Positions 1-8,943 are shown, counted from the first letter of the stretch. The stretch is 64,000 bases of DNA from Pseudomonas grandcourensis (GCF_039909015.1 NZ_CP150919.1:5184501-5248500), one strand, 5' to 3'. Program-made: numbers and translations. Notes: a model not told the origin generated them from the sequence alone.

Positions 1-859
1 GGCAATGCAGCGCCAGCGCCACGTCGTAGGCTTCGGCCATGTTGGCGATCTTGCGGGTTTCGGTGATGCCACCGGCGTGGGACGCATCCGGCTGGATGAT
101 GTCGACATAACCTTCACTGAGCACGCGCTTGAAATCCCAGCGCGAGAACAGCCGTTCGCCCAGGGCAATCGGCGTACTGGTCAGTGGCGCCAGCTCTTTC
201 AGCGCTTCATAGTTTTCGCTGAGCACCGGCTCTTCGATGAACATCAGCTTGTACGGATCAAGTTCCTTCATCAGCACCTTGGCCATGGGCTTGTGCACCC
301 GGCCATGGAAGTCGACGCCTATGCCAACGTTCGGGCCGACGGCATCGCGCACGGCAGCGACGTTGGCCAGGGCCTGGTCGACCTTGTCGAACGTGTCGAG
401 GAATTGCAGTTCTTCGGTGCCATTCATTTTCACCGCGGTGAAACCACGCTCGACCGCTTCTTTCGCCGCCCGCGCGGTGTCCGCCGGACGGTCGCCGCCG
501 ATCCACGAATACACGCGAATCTTGTCCCGCACCTGGCCACCCAACAGGTCGCTGACCGACACGCCCAGCGCCTTGCCCTTGATGTCCCACAAGGCCTGGT
601 CGATACCGGCCAGGGCGCTCATGTGGATCGCGCCGCCACGGTAGAAACCGCCGCGATAGAGCACGGTCCAGATGTCTTCGATGTTGCGCGGGTCTTTGCC
701 GATCAGGTAGTCGGACAATTCTTCAACGGCAGCGGCAACGGTGTGGGCGCGGCCTTCGACCACGGGCTCACCCCAACCGGTGACACCCTCGTCGGTTTCG
801 ACCTTGAGGAAACACCAGCGCGGCGGAACGATGAAGGTGGTCAGTTTGGTGATTTTCAT
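1..859 (-). CDS. dgoD: D-galactonate dehydratase, C-terminus cut off by the window edge
   Basis: Enolase-superfamily dehydratase converting D-galactonate to 2-dehydro-3-deoxy-D-galactonate in the cytoplasm. The protein starts MKITKLTTF and about 286 residues are visible of a family length near 380; the rest lies beyond the left edge. The visible part holds the metal-ligand region with GVDFHGR near residue 183, FIEEPV and ALGERLF, the ordered acidic ligands of this superfamily. It is the last of three co-directional genes dgoK-dgoA-dgoD, 48 bp after dgoA. Kinase and aldolase partners of the same pathway directly upstream make the substrate assignment strong. Truncation is only due to the window. 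Confidence 0.93.
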   Translation of the reverse strand, partial: MKITKLTTFIVPPRWCFLKVETDEGVTGWGEPVVEGRAHTVAAAVEELSDYLIGKDPRNIEDIWTVLYRGGFYRGGAIHMSALAGIDQALWDIKGKALGVSVSDLLGGQVRDKIRVYSWIGGDRPADTARAAKEAVERGFTAVKMNGTEELQFLDTFDKVDQALANVAAVRDAVGPNVGIGVDFHGRVHKPMAKVLMKELDPYKLMFIEEPVLSENYEALKELAPLTSTPIALGERLFSRWDFKRVLSEGYVDIIQPDASHAGGITETRKIANMAEAYDVALALHC

Positions 860-907
860 CTTTTAGCTCTCTTATTAGATGCAGCGCGCTCGGCGCTCAA
901 TGAAGTC

Positions 908-1528
908 TTAGCGAAGGGCTTTCCAGGCAGCGACGTAGGCCTTGGCATTGGCCGCCACTTGCGCAGGCGTCATGCCCGGTTTGAACAGGCCTGAACCGAG
1001 GCCGAAACCCTTGACGCCGGCGTCGATGAACGACTGCATGTTGTCCGGCGTGATCCCGCCGACCGGCGCCAGAATAGTTCCGGCAGGCAATACGGCGAGC
1101 CAGGCTTTGACGACCGCCGGGCTCATCTGCTCGGCCGGGAACAGCTTCAGCACATCCGCGCCTTCGGCCAACGCTGCGAAGGCTTCGGTCGGTGTGGCGA
1201 CACCCGGCGACAGGTAAAGCCCGGCTGCTTTCGCTGCACGCAGGACTTTCGGATCGCTATGGGGCATGACGATCACTTGGCCGCCCGCCGCTTTTACCTG
1301 TTCGACCTGCTCCGGGGTCAACACCGTGCCGGCACCGATCAGGCAATCGGCGGGCAAGGTACTGCGCAGGATGCGGATACTTTCGTACGGCTCAGGGGAA
1401 TTGAGCGGCACTTCGATGACGCGAAATCCGGCGGCGTACAGGACTTCGCCGATGGCCGCCGCTTCCTGCGGGCGCAGGCCACGCAGGATCGCGATCAGGC
1501 CGTTTTGCGCCAGGGCTTGTTTGAGCAT
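908..1528 (-). CDS. dgoA: 2-dehydro-3-deoxy-6-phosphogalactonate aldolase
   Basis: Class I aldolase of the KDPG/KDPGal family, 206 aa, matching the family length. It cleaves 2-dehydro-3-deoxy-6-phosphogalactonate to pyruvate and glyceraldehyde 3-phosphate. The catalytic Glu sits in VIEVPLNSPEP (E39) and the Schiff-base Lys in DVLKLFPAE (K128); GAGTVLT and the C-terminal phosphate-binding GLGSGLF are also present. It lies 19 bp downstream of dgoK and upstream of dgoD. Sequence alone cannot fully exclude a KDPG (Eda) preference, but the operon partners argue for galactonate. Confidence 0.93.
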   Translation of the reverse strand: MLKQALAQNGLIAILRGLRPQEAAAIGEVLYAAGFRVIEVPLNSPEPYESIRILRSTLPADCLIGAGTVLTPEQVEQVKAAGGQVIVMPHSDPKVLRAAKAAGLYLSPGVATPTEAFAALAEGADVLKLFPAEQMSPAVVKAWLAVLPAGTILAPVGGITPDNMQSFIDAGVKGFGLGSGLFKPGMTPAQVAANAKAYVAAWKALR

Positions 1529-1547
1529 GTCAGGACTCCAGTCAGGT

Positions 1548-2540
1548 TTAACGGGATGCGGTGCACGTGACCAGGCCGGCAGCCAGCGCCAGTTGCCACA
1601 ATCCGCGTTCGGTGGCCTGTTCGGCCAGGGTCACCCGGGCAAAACCGCAGGCGTCGAGCGCACGGCTGTAGCGGGCACAGAGTTGGGTGTTGCCGATGAG
1701 GATGATCGAAGGCAGGTGCACGCTGTTGCGTCGGCGCCGCTGGACATTGGCCAAGGCCGTCAACTCGTGGCCGATCAGCAGGCCGGACAGATAGTCCGCT
1801 TGCGCCGCAGCGCTCAGTTCACCGGTCAGCCCGAGACTGCGGGCACTGAACATGGTCGACAGCGGACCGATTTCACCGTCCGCCGACAACGCGACCCGCA
1901 CGCCGCGATCAAACGCATCGCCTTCGAAAGACCCGCCACATTGCTGGGTACGTCCGAGAATGCTGTGTTGACTGAGCACAGCGAAGACTTCGCCGGTCAT
2001 GAAAGTGTCGAAGTGCACGATGCAGCCGTCGGCCACTTCCACCCATTTCGAATGGCTGCCCGGCAGGCCGATCAGCAGATCAGCACCCGCCTCGCTCGTC
2101 AGATTTTGCAGCACGCCGAGCACCTGGGTTTCTTCACCGCGCATCACGTTCGGCAAAGGCGAACGCTCGATGACGCCGGGCACGATGTGCACATCGACGC
2201 CGCGCAGGCTGCGCACGGTTTGCAAGGAAGTACCGAGGGTGGCGACGTTCGCCGGGGTGTCGCGGTAGGCCGCTTCGCTCCAGCCCTGGGCGCTGCCGAC
2301 CATGCCGCAGGCAATCACCGGCAAATCCGGCTGGGCATCGAGCCAGTCGCCGCAAGCCTCGTCGAAGGCCAGTTCGAAACCATCGGCGCATTCCCGGCCG
2401 CCAATGATTCGTGGCGCTTTCGGCAGCTGCATGATCCCCGACGACAGCGAACGCTGCTCGAGCACTTGGCCGCCTTCAGTCAGTTTGTAAGCACGTAATG
2501 AGGTTGTCCCCCAGTCGAGCGCGATCAATTGCGCCTGCAT
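1548..2540 (-). CDS. dgoK: 2-dehydro-3-deoxygalactonokinase
   Basis: Phosphorylates 2-dehydro-3-deoxygalactonate at O6, feeding DgoA. 330 aa; N-terminal phosphate-binding motif ALDWGTTSLRAY, internal LIGLPGSHSKWV, and a C-terminal LIGNTQLCARY segment, all typical of the DgoK family. I chose ATG 2540 over an upstream in-frame start because an AGGTGA Shine-Dalgarno lies seven bases before it and the upstream codons fall in the promoter. First gene of dgoK-dgoA-dgoD. Its upstream region is nearly duplicated in front of the SDR gene at 9762. Confidence 0.93.
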   Translation of the reverse strand: MQAQLIALDWGTTSLRAYKLTEGGQVLEQRSLSSGIMQLPKAPRIIGGRECADGFELAFDEACGDWLDAQPDLPVIACGMVGSAQGWSEAAYRDTPANVATLGTSLQTVRSLRGVDVHIVPGVIERSPLPNVMRGEETQVLGVLQNLTSEAGADLLIGLPGSHSKWVEVADGCIVHFDTFMTGEVFAVLSQHSILGRTQQCGGSFEGDAFDRGVRVALSADGEIGPLSTMFSARSLGLTGELSAAAQADYLSGLLIGHELTALANVQRRRRNSVHLPSIILIGNTQLCARYSRALDACGFARVTLAEQATERGLWQLALAAGLVTCTASR

Positions 2541-2581
2541 CGCTTCACCTGTTTTGGTTTTTGGCAGTGAGTGAGCGGGAC

Positions 2582-2640
2582 TATAAACCTGCGCAGGGAT
2601 AAATCTCAATATATAAATATCAATCCCATATTGTGAGACA
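2582..2640 (-). promoter_or_regulatory. dgoK promoter with upstream AT-rich operator-like element
   Basis: Read on the minus strand there is TTGAGA (2604-2609), a 16-bp spacer and TTTATA (2582-2587), a good sigma-70 promoter 42 bp before the dgoK ATG. Directly upstream of the -35 lies an AT-rich block ending ATCCCATATTGTGAGA on the plus strand (2624-2639). The same promoter, spacer length and upstream block recur at 9978-10037. The shared position next to the -35 suggests binding by one regulator, not identified here. Confidence 0.7.
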
Positions 2641-2685
2641 CGACAAAAAAATCGCAGCGCGAAGGCTGCGATCTTTTAAAAGTGA

Positions 2686-3168
2686 TCAGTTACCTGCTGC
2701 GAAATCCCGCAACACCGCCCCATCCATCCGATAGCGCACCCACTCCTCCTGCGGTTGCGCCCCCAGGGATTTGTAGAAATCGATGGCGGGCGTATTCCAC
2801 TCCAGCACGCTCCACTCGAAACGGCCGCAGTCGTTGGCGCAGGCGATTTTCGCCAGATGCCGCAGCAGGGTCTTGCCCGCACCGCCGCCGCGTTGTTCCG
2901 GGGTGATGTAGAGGTCTTCCAGGTACAGGCAGTTGCTGCCAAGCCAGGTGGAATAGCTGAAGAAGAACACCGCGAAACCGATGGGTGCACCGTCGCGCAG
3001 GCAGATCAGGCCATGGGCGGTGGCACCTTCGCTGAACAGGCTGCGCTCGATATCGGCAACGCTGGCGATGACTTCATGGCGGGCACGTTCGTAGTCGGCC
3101 AGTTCAGTGATGAACGCGAGGATTTGCGGTGCGTCACTGGGGGTCGCCGGGCGGATTTCGATCGTCAT
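2686..3168 (-). CDS. GNAT N-acetyltransferase, diamine/thialysine acetyltransferase-like
   Basis: 160 aa acetyl-CoA-dependent acetyltransferase. Visible features are the N-terminal IRPATPSDAPQI, the strand FFFSYSTWLG, LYLEDLYITPEQRGGGAGKTLL (acetyl-CoA pyrophosphate loop R-G-G-G-A-G) and the C-terminal WNTPAIDFYKSLGA block. The YSTW...LEDLY pattern resembles the spermidine/spermine and thialysine acetyltransferase group, so a small amine substrate is likely but unproven. It stands alone between the dgo operon and a divergent MFS gene; no functional link to the sugar genes is evident. Confidence 0.85.
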   Translation of the reverse strand: MTIEIRPATPSDAPQILAFITELADYERARHEVIASVADIERSLFSEGATAHGLICLRDGAPIGFAVFFFSYSTWLGSNCLYLEDLYITPEQRGGGAGKTLLRHLAKIACANDCGRFEWSVLEWNTPAIDFYKSLGAQPQEEWVRYRMDGAVLRDFAAGN

Positions 3169-3218
3169 GGACGTGCCTTGTCAAAAGTGGAAAACGCCAT
3201 ACTAAGTCGGCGCGGTAC

Positions 3219-3245
3219 TTGTGGCGAGGGGCTCCCTCGCCACAA
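3219..3245. repeat. REP-like perfect palindrome
   Basis: Twelve-base arms TTGTGGCGAGGG / CCCTCGCCACAA with a three-base loop GCT. The GTGGCGAGGGAGC sequence type is a common short interspersed palindrome in fluorescent pseudomonads. It lies between two divergent genes. Confidence 0.75.
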
Positions 3246-3383
3246 AAGCTGAATCACCGCGACAGTGCAAATGCATTACTCCGGCCAACACTAACCCTGG
3301 AATCGATAACCTCGGACCTAACATTTGGGCACTGCGTGGTTAGATAGCGGCGCTGCTCATTCAGCCGGCAAAGGAACCGCGTC

Positions 3384-4589
3384 ATGTCTACCGCAACACC
3401 TCCAGTTTCAAGCAAGTTGTTCGGCCTGTTCTGCCTCGCCAGTTACCTGTTGTCGTTGTCCTACGGTTCGACCTTTTTGCTCTCATTGCTGATCGGTTCG
3501 CGCGGCGGTAACGAACACGACGCCGGAAGTGTGATTTCGGCGGCGATGCTCAGCACCTTTGCGGCGGTGATTGTTTCCGGTCATTTGTCCGACCTGTTCG
3601 GTGCCGCCCGTTCGGTGGCGCTGTTCGGTGTGTTGCTGGTAGCGGCTAGCCTGGGCTTCGCCCTGACCCCGGGCTTCGGTCAACTGCTGTTGTTTTTCGG
3701 GCTGCTGCTGGGCCTGGGCTGGGGCGTGTTCTACACCCTCGGGCCGATCATCGTGGCGAGTCTTGTGACACCCGCACAGCGCGCCAAATACTTCGCCCTG
3801 CTGTCGGGCAGCATGATGACCGGGATCGGCAGTGGCCCGTTGCTCGGCCGCGCGGCGAGTGCGCTCGGTTATCCGGCGACGGCGGCGTTTTACCTGGCGG
3901 CGCTGGCCAGCCTGATCGGCGTATTGCTGTTCTGGCGCCTGGATCGACAATTGAAACAGGAGCACGCGCAATCTGGCAGTGTGTCGCGGATTTCCTGGCG
4001 TGCAGCGGGTCAGGTGCTGTCGTCCAGGGCCGTGTTTCCGATCATCATGGTTGGCCTTGGCGGCTGCGTGTTCGGTGGTCTGTCGAGCTTTCAAACCAGT
4101 TATGCGGCGGCACGCTCACTCGACTATTCGCTGTTCTTCCTCGGCTTCATGAGCGCTGCGATCAGCGGCCGCATGCTGGTTGCCGGTTTCGTGGTCAAGC
4201 GCGATCCGTTCCGTGCGTCGTGCGTACTTTCGGGGTTGATGCTGGCATCGATCGTGATGTTCGGTTTTGTCGTCGACAGCAGTTTGAGCTACGTGCTCGC
4301 AGCGGTGATGCTCGGGATCGGTTACGGCCTGACCTACTCGGTGATAAACGGCCTGGCCGCCAATGAAGCGCCGAACGGCACCACCGCGCAATCCTTGCTG
4401 TTGTTCAGCCTGTCGTACTTCATCGGCGTGTTCGGCTTTCCATTGCTGGCCGGGAAAATCATCGTCGAGCAAGGCATGCCCACGCTGTTGCTCACGGTGT
4501 TGGCGGTTGCTGCGCTCAACTGGCTGATCACCGTGGGCCGGTTGATCTGGCGTAGGGCGACAGCGGTCAGGGCGCTGGAGCAAGCCTGA
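3384..4589 (+). CDS. MFS transporter of unknown substrate
   Basis: 401 aa integral membrane protein with about twelve hydrophobic segments spread along the chain, as expected for the major facilitator superfamily. The loop after helix 2 reads GHLSDLFGAARSV, a variant of the conserved MFS loop, and the middle of the protein carries a polar linker (RLDRQLKQEHAQ) between the two six-helix halves. The ATG at 3384 follows AAAGGAACC. It is transcribed away from the dgo operon and is not clearly part of any operon; its closeness to sugar genes does not by itself make it a galactonate carrier. Confidence 0.85.
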   Translation: MSTATPPVSSKLFGLFCLASYLLSLSYGSTFLLSLLIGSRGGNEHDAGSVISAAMLSTFAAVIVSGHLSDLFGAARSVALFGVLLVAASLGFALTPGFGQLLLFFGLLLGLGWGVFYTLGPIIVASLVTPAQRAKYFALLSGSMMTGIGSGPLLGRAASALGYPATAAFYLAALASLIGVLLFWRLDRQLKQEHAQSGSVSRISWRAAGQVLSSRAVFPIIMVGLGGCVFGGLSSFQTSYAAARSLDYSLFFLGFMSAAISGRMLVAGFVVKRDPFRASCVLSGLMLASIVMFGFVVDSSLSYVLAAVMLGIGYGLTYSVINGLAANEAPNGTTAQSLLLFSLSYFIGVFGFPLLAGKIIVEQGMPTLLLTVLAVAALNWLITVGRLIWRRATAVRALEQA

Positions 4590-4670
4590 GCCGTTCGTCG
4601 CCAACAATGCACCCATCTGGATCGAGGGCGTACTAATCAGGTAAGGACTCTACTCGTTGGAGACACCGCC

Positions 4671-5000
4671 ATGACCCTGTCCAGGCTGATCGCCCTCGCT
4701 CTCACTGCGCTTTTGTCCGCAGCCGCCTTCGCCGGGACCATCGGCTCGAGCACCGGCCCGACCAATCCGGTGGAAAAACCCAAGGCCCCCGCCATCCAGA
4801 GTGCCCCCGGCATGAATACCGATGGCACCACGATCGACCACAACCTGCCGCCCTCCACCGGCACCGACCCGCGGGTTCAAGGCAATGACGCGGGACGTCA
4901 GGGTGTTATGAATTTGCCAGGCAGCAAAACACCCAGCAGCGGCGGACTCGGCTCGACCACTAGCGGCAGCTCGGGTGATGACGACGATGACAGTCAATAG
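4671..5000 (+). CDS. Small secreted protein with an acidic tail, function unknown
   Basis: 109 aa. Residues 1-21 form a clean signal peptide ending AAFAG. The mature part is low in complexity, rich in Gly, Ser, Thr and Pro, with repeated SSTGPTNP / STGTDP-like stretches and a C-terminal GSSGDDDDDSQ tail. I recognise no domain. A Shine-Dalgarno-like GGAGA precedes the ATG. GC content and codon use match the neighbours, and the signal peptide supports a real gene. The acidic tail could bind cations, but this is speculation. Confidence 0.7.
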   Translation: MTLSRLIALALTALLSAAAFAGTIGSSTGPTNPVEKPKAPAIQSAPGMNTDGTTIDHNLPPSTGTDPRVQGNDAGRQGVMNLPGSKTPSSGGLGSTTSGSSGDDDDDSQ

Positions 5001-5029
5001 TAGCGGCCGGATCATGTGTTGAGTTTAAG

Positions 5030-5197
5030 GGCCTCTTCGCGGGCAAGCCCGCTCCCACAGGATCTGTGCCAGACCATAATTCGACGTGTGAACGCAGAAC
5101 CCTGTGGGAGCGAGCTTGCTCGCGATGAGGCCGACACATCCAACATAAATGCTGGCTGATACTCCGCCATCGCGAGCAAGCTCGCTCCCACAGGTGT
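5030..5197. repeat. Cluster of three REP palindromes
   Basis: Three related palindromic units: GCGGGCAAGCCCGCTCCCAC near 5040-5059, GTGGGAGCGAGCTTGCTCGC near 5104-5123, and an inverted copy near 5170-5193. The last two are in opposite orientation, forming a paired (BIME-like) arrangement. They lie just past the araH stop codon and may stabilise the 3' end of that mRNA. They are typical of fluorescent pseudomonads. Confidence 0.85.
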
Positions 5198-5205
5198 AAT
5201 GGGTG

Positions 5206-6177
5206 TCAGCGCTGTTTCAGTCGGTCAATGACCACCGCCAACAACAAAATCGAACCCCGAATCACATACTGATAAAACGTATCGATGTTCTTCAGGTTCA
5301 TCGCATTCTCGATGATTGCCAGAATCAACACCCCGGCGATCACGTGCCGGATCATGCCGATCCCGCCACTCAACGACACCCCGCCCAGCACGCAGGCCGA
5401 GATCACCGTCAGCTCGAAACCCTGGCCAATCATTGGCTGCCCCGAGGTCATGCGCGAAGCCAGGATCACCCCCGCCAACGCACCAATCACACCGTGCACC
5501 GCGAAGATGATGGTCTTGGTCCGGTCGACATTCACACCGGCCAGCAACGCCGCTTCCTGGTTGCCGCCAATGGCCATGGTGTTACGCCCGTAGGTGGTGT
5601 AGTTCAGCAGCCAGCCGAAGAACAGGAAGCAGACGATGGTGATCAGGATCGGCACCGGCACGCCAAACAGCTGGCCGTTGCCGAACACAAAGAACGATTC
5701 CTGGGACACCCCCACCGCCTTGCCGTTGGCGAAGATGTAGGCCAGGCCGCGCACGATCTGCATGGTCGCCAGCGTGGTGATCAGCGCGTTGACCCGCAGT
5801 TTGGCGATGACGATGCCGTTGATCAGACCGACGATCAGGCCCATCACCAGCGCCGCACAGACACCGAGGAACACACTGTTGGTGTCGCGCATCACCACTG
5901 CCGCAACCACCCCGGCACAGGCAATCACCGAGCCCACCGACAAGTCGAAATGCCCGGACGCCAGGCAATACAACATGGTGCACGCAGCAATCCCTGTGGT
6001 GGAAATCGCCAGGCCCAGGCCACGCATGTTCAGCGGTGACAGGAAGTTGTCGATCAGCAAGGTGCAGGCGACAAAGATGCCGACCGCCGCCAGCAGCATC
6101 ACCCAGTCATCGAGGAAGCGCCGCAGGTCCAGCGGTTTGCGTGTGGTGGGCAGGGTGTTGTTTTGGGTTGTCATCAT
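5206..6177 (-). CDS. araH: Sugar ABC transporter permease, AraH-like
   Basis: Inner-membrane permease of a pentose/hexose CUT2 ABC importer, 323 aa from the chosen ATG (E. coli AraH is 328). About eight to ten hydrophobic helices are visible, with the family segments LASGHFDLSVGSVIACAGV and GRNTMAIGGNQEAALLAGV. I prefer ATG 6177 over GTG 6183: GAGAGGTGA lies directly upstream, and araG ends at 6187, so the genes are tightly coupled. It is the last gene of araF-araG-araH. Substrate is inferred from AraF; galactose is equally possible. Confidence 0.88.
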   Translation of the reverse strand: MMTTQNNTLPTTRKPLDLRRFLDDWVMLLAAVGIFVACTLLIDNFLSPLNMRGLGLAISTTGIAACTMLYCLASGHFDLSVGSVIACAGVVAAVVMRDTNSVFLGVCAALVMGLIVGLINGIVIAKLRVNALITTLATMQIVRGLAYIFANGKAVGVSQESFFVFGNGQLFGVPVPILITIVCFLFFGWLLNYTTYGRNTMAIGGNQEAALLAGVNVDRTKTIIFAVHGVIGALAGVILASRMTSGQPMIGQGFELTVISACVLGGVSLSGGIGMIRHVIAGVLILAIIENAMNLKNIDTFYQYVIRGSILLLAVVIDRLKQR

Positions 6178-6186
6178 AGTCACCTC

Positions 6187-7731
6187 TCAGTTCGCCACGC
6201 CGTCGGCGCGTTGGCGCGGCAAAGCCAGTTGCAGCAGGTTGGATTCGTTGGCCTGTTCGCGGCTCAGCTCGCCACGCAGGGCGCCTTCGCACAGCACCAG
6301 GATGCGGTCGGAAATGCCCATGACTTCCATCAGGTCGCTGGACACCACAATCACCGCGATCCCCTCGGCGGCCAGGTTATGGATGATCTGGTAGATCTCG
6401 GCCTTGGCACCGATGTCGATGCCACGGGTGGGCTCGTCGAGCAGCAGCACTTTCATCGGCATCGACAGCCAGCGGCCGAGAATGGCCTTCTGCTGATTGC
6501 CACCGGACAGGTACATGATTTTCTGCGCCGCGTTGGGCGTCTTCACTTTCAGCGCCTTGATCTGCTGCTCGGCGTTGTCCTTCTCCCACAGGCCGCGCAA
6601 CAGGCAACCGAAGGTGGAGTGGGCGCCGCGCGCACTGATGTTGATGTTCTCGGCGACGCTGGCCAGCGGCAGGATGCCTTCCTTCTTGCGGTCCTCGGGA
6701 CACAACAGGATCCCGGCGGCAATCGCGTCACGGGGTGAACGCAGCTTCAGTTCATGGCCACGAAGTTTCAGTTGTCCGGCGCTGTTGCGTGCCAGGCCGC
6801 TGAGCAGGCGCAACAGCTCGGTGCGACCGGCACCAACCAGCCCGAACAGCCCGAGGATTTCGCCTTTGTGCACCTCGAAACTCACCGACTCGCGCAACCC
6901 CGGCCCGAGCAGACCGTCGACCTTGAGTGCCACCGCGCCGCGCTGGCGCGGGCGGTAATCGTAGATGTCCTGGATGTCGCGCCCGACCATGCAGGTGACC
7001 AATTGATCGTGGGTCAGCTGGCTCATGTCGTCGAAGGTGCGTACGTAACGCCCGTCCTTGAACACCGTCACCGCGCTGCAGATCCGGAACACTTCTTCCA
7101 TCCGGTGGGACACGTAGAGCACCACTTTGCCCTCGTCCCGCAGCCGGCCGATGATCGCCATCAAGCGGTCGATCTCCCTTGCCGAAAGGCTGCTGGTGGG
7201 TTCGTCGAAGGCAATCACGTGGGCGCCACGGGACAACGCCTTGGCGATTTCCACCAGTTGCCGCTGGCCGAGGGACAGGCGCCCGACTTTCTCCTGCGGG
7301 TCGATTTCATCGGCCAGGCCCTTGAGACAGGCCAGTGCCTGCTGGCGCAAGGTGCTGCGATTGATCAGGCCGAAACTGGCTGGCAGATGCCCGAGAAACA
7401 GGTTCTCGGCCACGGTCATTTCCGGCACCAGATGCAGCTCCTGGTGGATCACCGCGACGCCACTGCCGATGCTGTCGGCGGTGGACTTGAAGTCCATCGT
7501 CCGCTCGCCGATCTGCAAGGCACCGCTGCAAGGCGTGTAGGCCCCGCCGAGGATTTTCAGCAGTGTCGACTTGCCGGCGCCGTTCTCGCCCATCAAGGCA
7601 TGAACCTGCCCCGGATGGGCGACGAAGCTGATGTTGTCCAGCGCCTTCACCCCGGGAAAGGTCTTGCCGATCCCGTTGAAGCGCAAGCTGCCGGTAAGGC
7701 TGTGTTCGTGTTGGATTGTTTGCGCGTGCAT
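6187..7731 (-). CDS. araG: Sugar ABC transporter ATP-binding protein, AraG-like
   Basis: 514 aa cytoplasmic ATPase with two fused ABC domains, as in AraG/MglA/RbsA. The first has Walker A GENGAGKST, signature LSLGQRQ and Walker B AFDEPTSSL. The second has the degenerate Walker A LFGLVGAGRTE usual in this family, LSGGNQQK and LLDEPTRGIDIG. The ATG at 7731 is chosen because GAGGTGG precedes it and the protein then aligns with the family N-terminus; an in-frame start 57 bases upstream is less likely. It lies 64 bp after araF and 9 bp before araH. Confidence 0.9.
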   Translation of the reverse strand: MHAQTIQHEHSLTGSLRFNGIGKTFPGVKALDNISFVAHPGQVHALMGENGAGKSTLLKILGGAYTPCSGALQIGERTMDFKSTADSIGSGVAVIHQELHLVPEMTVAENLFLGHLPASFGLINRSTLRQQALACLKGLADEIDPQEKVGRLSLGQRQLVEIAKALSRGAHVIAFDEPTSSLSAREIDRLMAIIGRLRDEGKVVLYVSHRMEEVFRICSAVTVFKDGRYVRTFDDMSQLTHDQLVTCMVGRDIQDIYDYRPRQRGAVALKVDGLLGPGLRESVSFEVHKGEILGLFGLVGAGRTELLRLLSGLARNSAGQLKLRGHELKLRSPRDAIAAGILLCPEDRKKEGILPLASVAENINISARGAHSTFGCLLRGLWEKDNAEQQIKALKVKTPNAAQKIMYLSGGNQQKAILGRWLSMPMKVLLLDEPTRGIDIGAKAEIYQIIHNLAAEGIAVIVVSSDLMEVMGISDRILVLCEGALRGELSREQANESNLLQLALPRQRADGVAN

Positions 7732-7795
7732 AACCACCTCTTCACACCGATCAGGCAGCCCCGCCGCCGGGGCCGCCGCTGAAATCAAACGGCTG

Positions 7796-8800
7796 TCAGT
7801 TCCACAGGCCGATCTTTTCCAGCTCCTGCTTGAAGTTGTCGCGGGTGATCAGCGTCACGTCATCCATGGCGGTGTACTTCGCCGGTTCTTTGCCGGTGGT
7901 GACCCACTCGTACATCATGCTGGCGGTGTTGTAGCCCTCGATGTGCGGGCTCGGCAGCATCGAGCCGTAGAAACCGCTGTCGGGTTTCTTCAGCTCGCCG
8001 ATGGCGTCGGTACCGTTGATGCCGATGCCGATCACGTTGGCCGCGGCGAAACCGGCGCTCTCGGTAGCGCGCACACCACCCAGCACGGTGTTGTCGTTCA
8101 TGCCGCCGATGATCAGGTTCTTCGCCGCAGCCGGCAGTTTCACCAGGGCCGAATTGGTGGCGTCCATGCTACCCGGCACATCGAGGGTCTTGAGGGCTGC
8201 GAACAGGATGTGGTCTTTCGGCATGCCGGCATCTTCCAGCGCTTTCACCGAACCGTCGGTGCGCTTCTTGCCGGTGTCGAGTTCGTTGTAGGTGTTGATC
8301 ACCGCATAGGTGTCTTTCCAGTCCCAGCCGCGTTTCTTCGCTTCGGTCGCCATGGCATGGCCTTGTTTCTGGCCGACTTCGAAAGCGGCCATGCCAAGGT
8401 ACGGCACGTCTTCCATGAACTTGCCGCCAGCATCGACAAAGCGGTCATCGACGGCGATTACTTTCAACCCGTTGAGCTTGGCCTTGGCCATGATCGCCGG
8501 GCCGAGTGACACATCCGGCGGGCAGATCACGAAGCCCTTGGCGCCGTTGGCCGCGAGGCTGTCGATGGCGGAAAGGGTTTTCTCACCATCCGGCACGGCG
8601 ATCTTGATCAGGGTGAAGCCCTTCTCTTTCCCGGCCTTTTCGGCAAACGCCCACTCGGTCTGGAACCAGGGCTCTTCCGCTTGCTTGACCAGAAAACCGA
8701 TTTTCACTTCCTCGGCCGCCAGCAGCGTGCTGCTCAGGCTGACCGCCGAAACCGCCAATGCGGCACAGCAGAGGGAACGGATTGCATGACGACGATTCAT
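7796..8800 (-). CDS. araF: Periplasmic sugar-binding protein, AraF-like
   Basis: 334 aa periplasmic receptor of the ABC importer. Residues 1-29 are a signal peptide (NRRHAIRSL then a hydrophobic core, cleavage near LLAAEE). The mature start VKIGFLVKQAEEPWFQTEW and the segments KIAVPDGEKTLSAIDSLAA and GGMNDNTVLGGVRATE follow E. coli AraF closely by eye, which binds L-arabinose and, more weakly, D-galactose. It stands after the SDR dehydrogenase with a 143-bp gap holding an operator-like site, so it may have its own promoter. Confidence 0.9.
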   Translation of the reverse strand: MNRRHAIRSLCCAALAVSAVSLSSTLLAAEEVKIGFLVKQAEEPWFQTEWAFAEKAGKEKGFTLIKIAVPDGEKTLSAIDSLAANGAKGFVICPPDVSLGPAIMAKAKLNGLKVIAVDDRFVDAGGKFMEDVPYLGMAAFEVGQKQGHAMATEAKKRGWDWKDTYAVINTYNELDTGKKRTDGSVKALEDAGMPKDHILFAALKTLDVPGSMDATNSALVKLPAAAKNLIIGGMNDNTVLGGVRATESAGFAAANVIGIGINGTDAIGELKKPDSGFYGSMLPSPHIEGYNTASMMYEWVTTGKEPAKYTAMDDVTLITRDNFKQELEKIGLWN

Positions 8801-8889
8801 AAGCTGACTCCTTGTTATTGTTCTTGAGCGTTCTTTGAAAGTGTTTTTTTGTTAATCAATGGGCGGTAAAACCGTACTGCCAATAGTCA

Positions 8890-8904
8890 TATCGTATGAT
8901 GATT
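8890..8904. promoter_or_regulatory. Putative GntR/FCD operator upstream of araF
   Basis: TATCGTATGATGATT on the plus strand, about 90 bp before araF. Fourteen of fifteen bases match the reverse complement of 11711-11725, upstream of the GntR regulator. The imperfect dyad (ATC-T...A-GAT) resembles known operators of FCD-type GntR proteins. Assignment to the regulator at 10957-11673 is inference. Confidence 0.5.
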
Positions 8905-8943
8905 GGATTTCAGACGTAGTAGTGCGCCTGAAAGCCCGATCAC

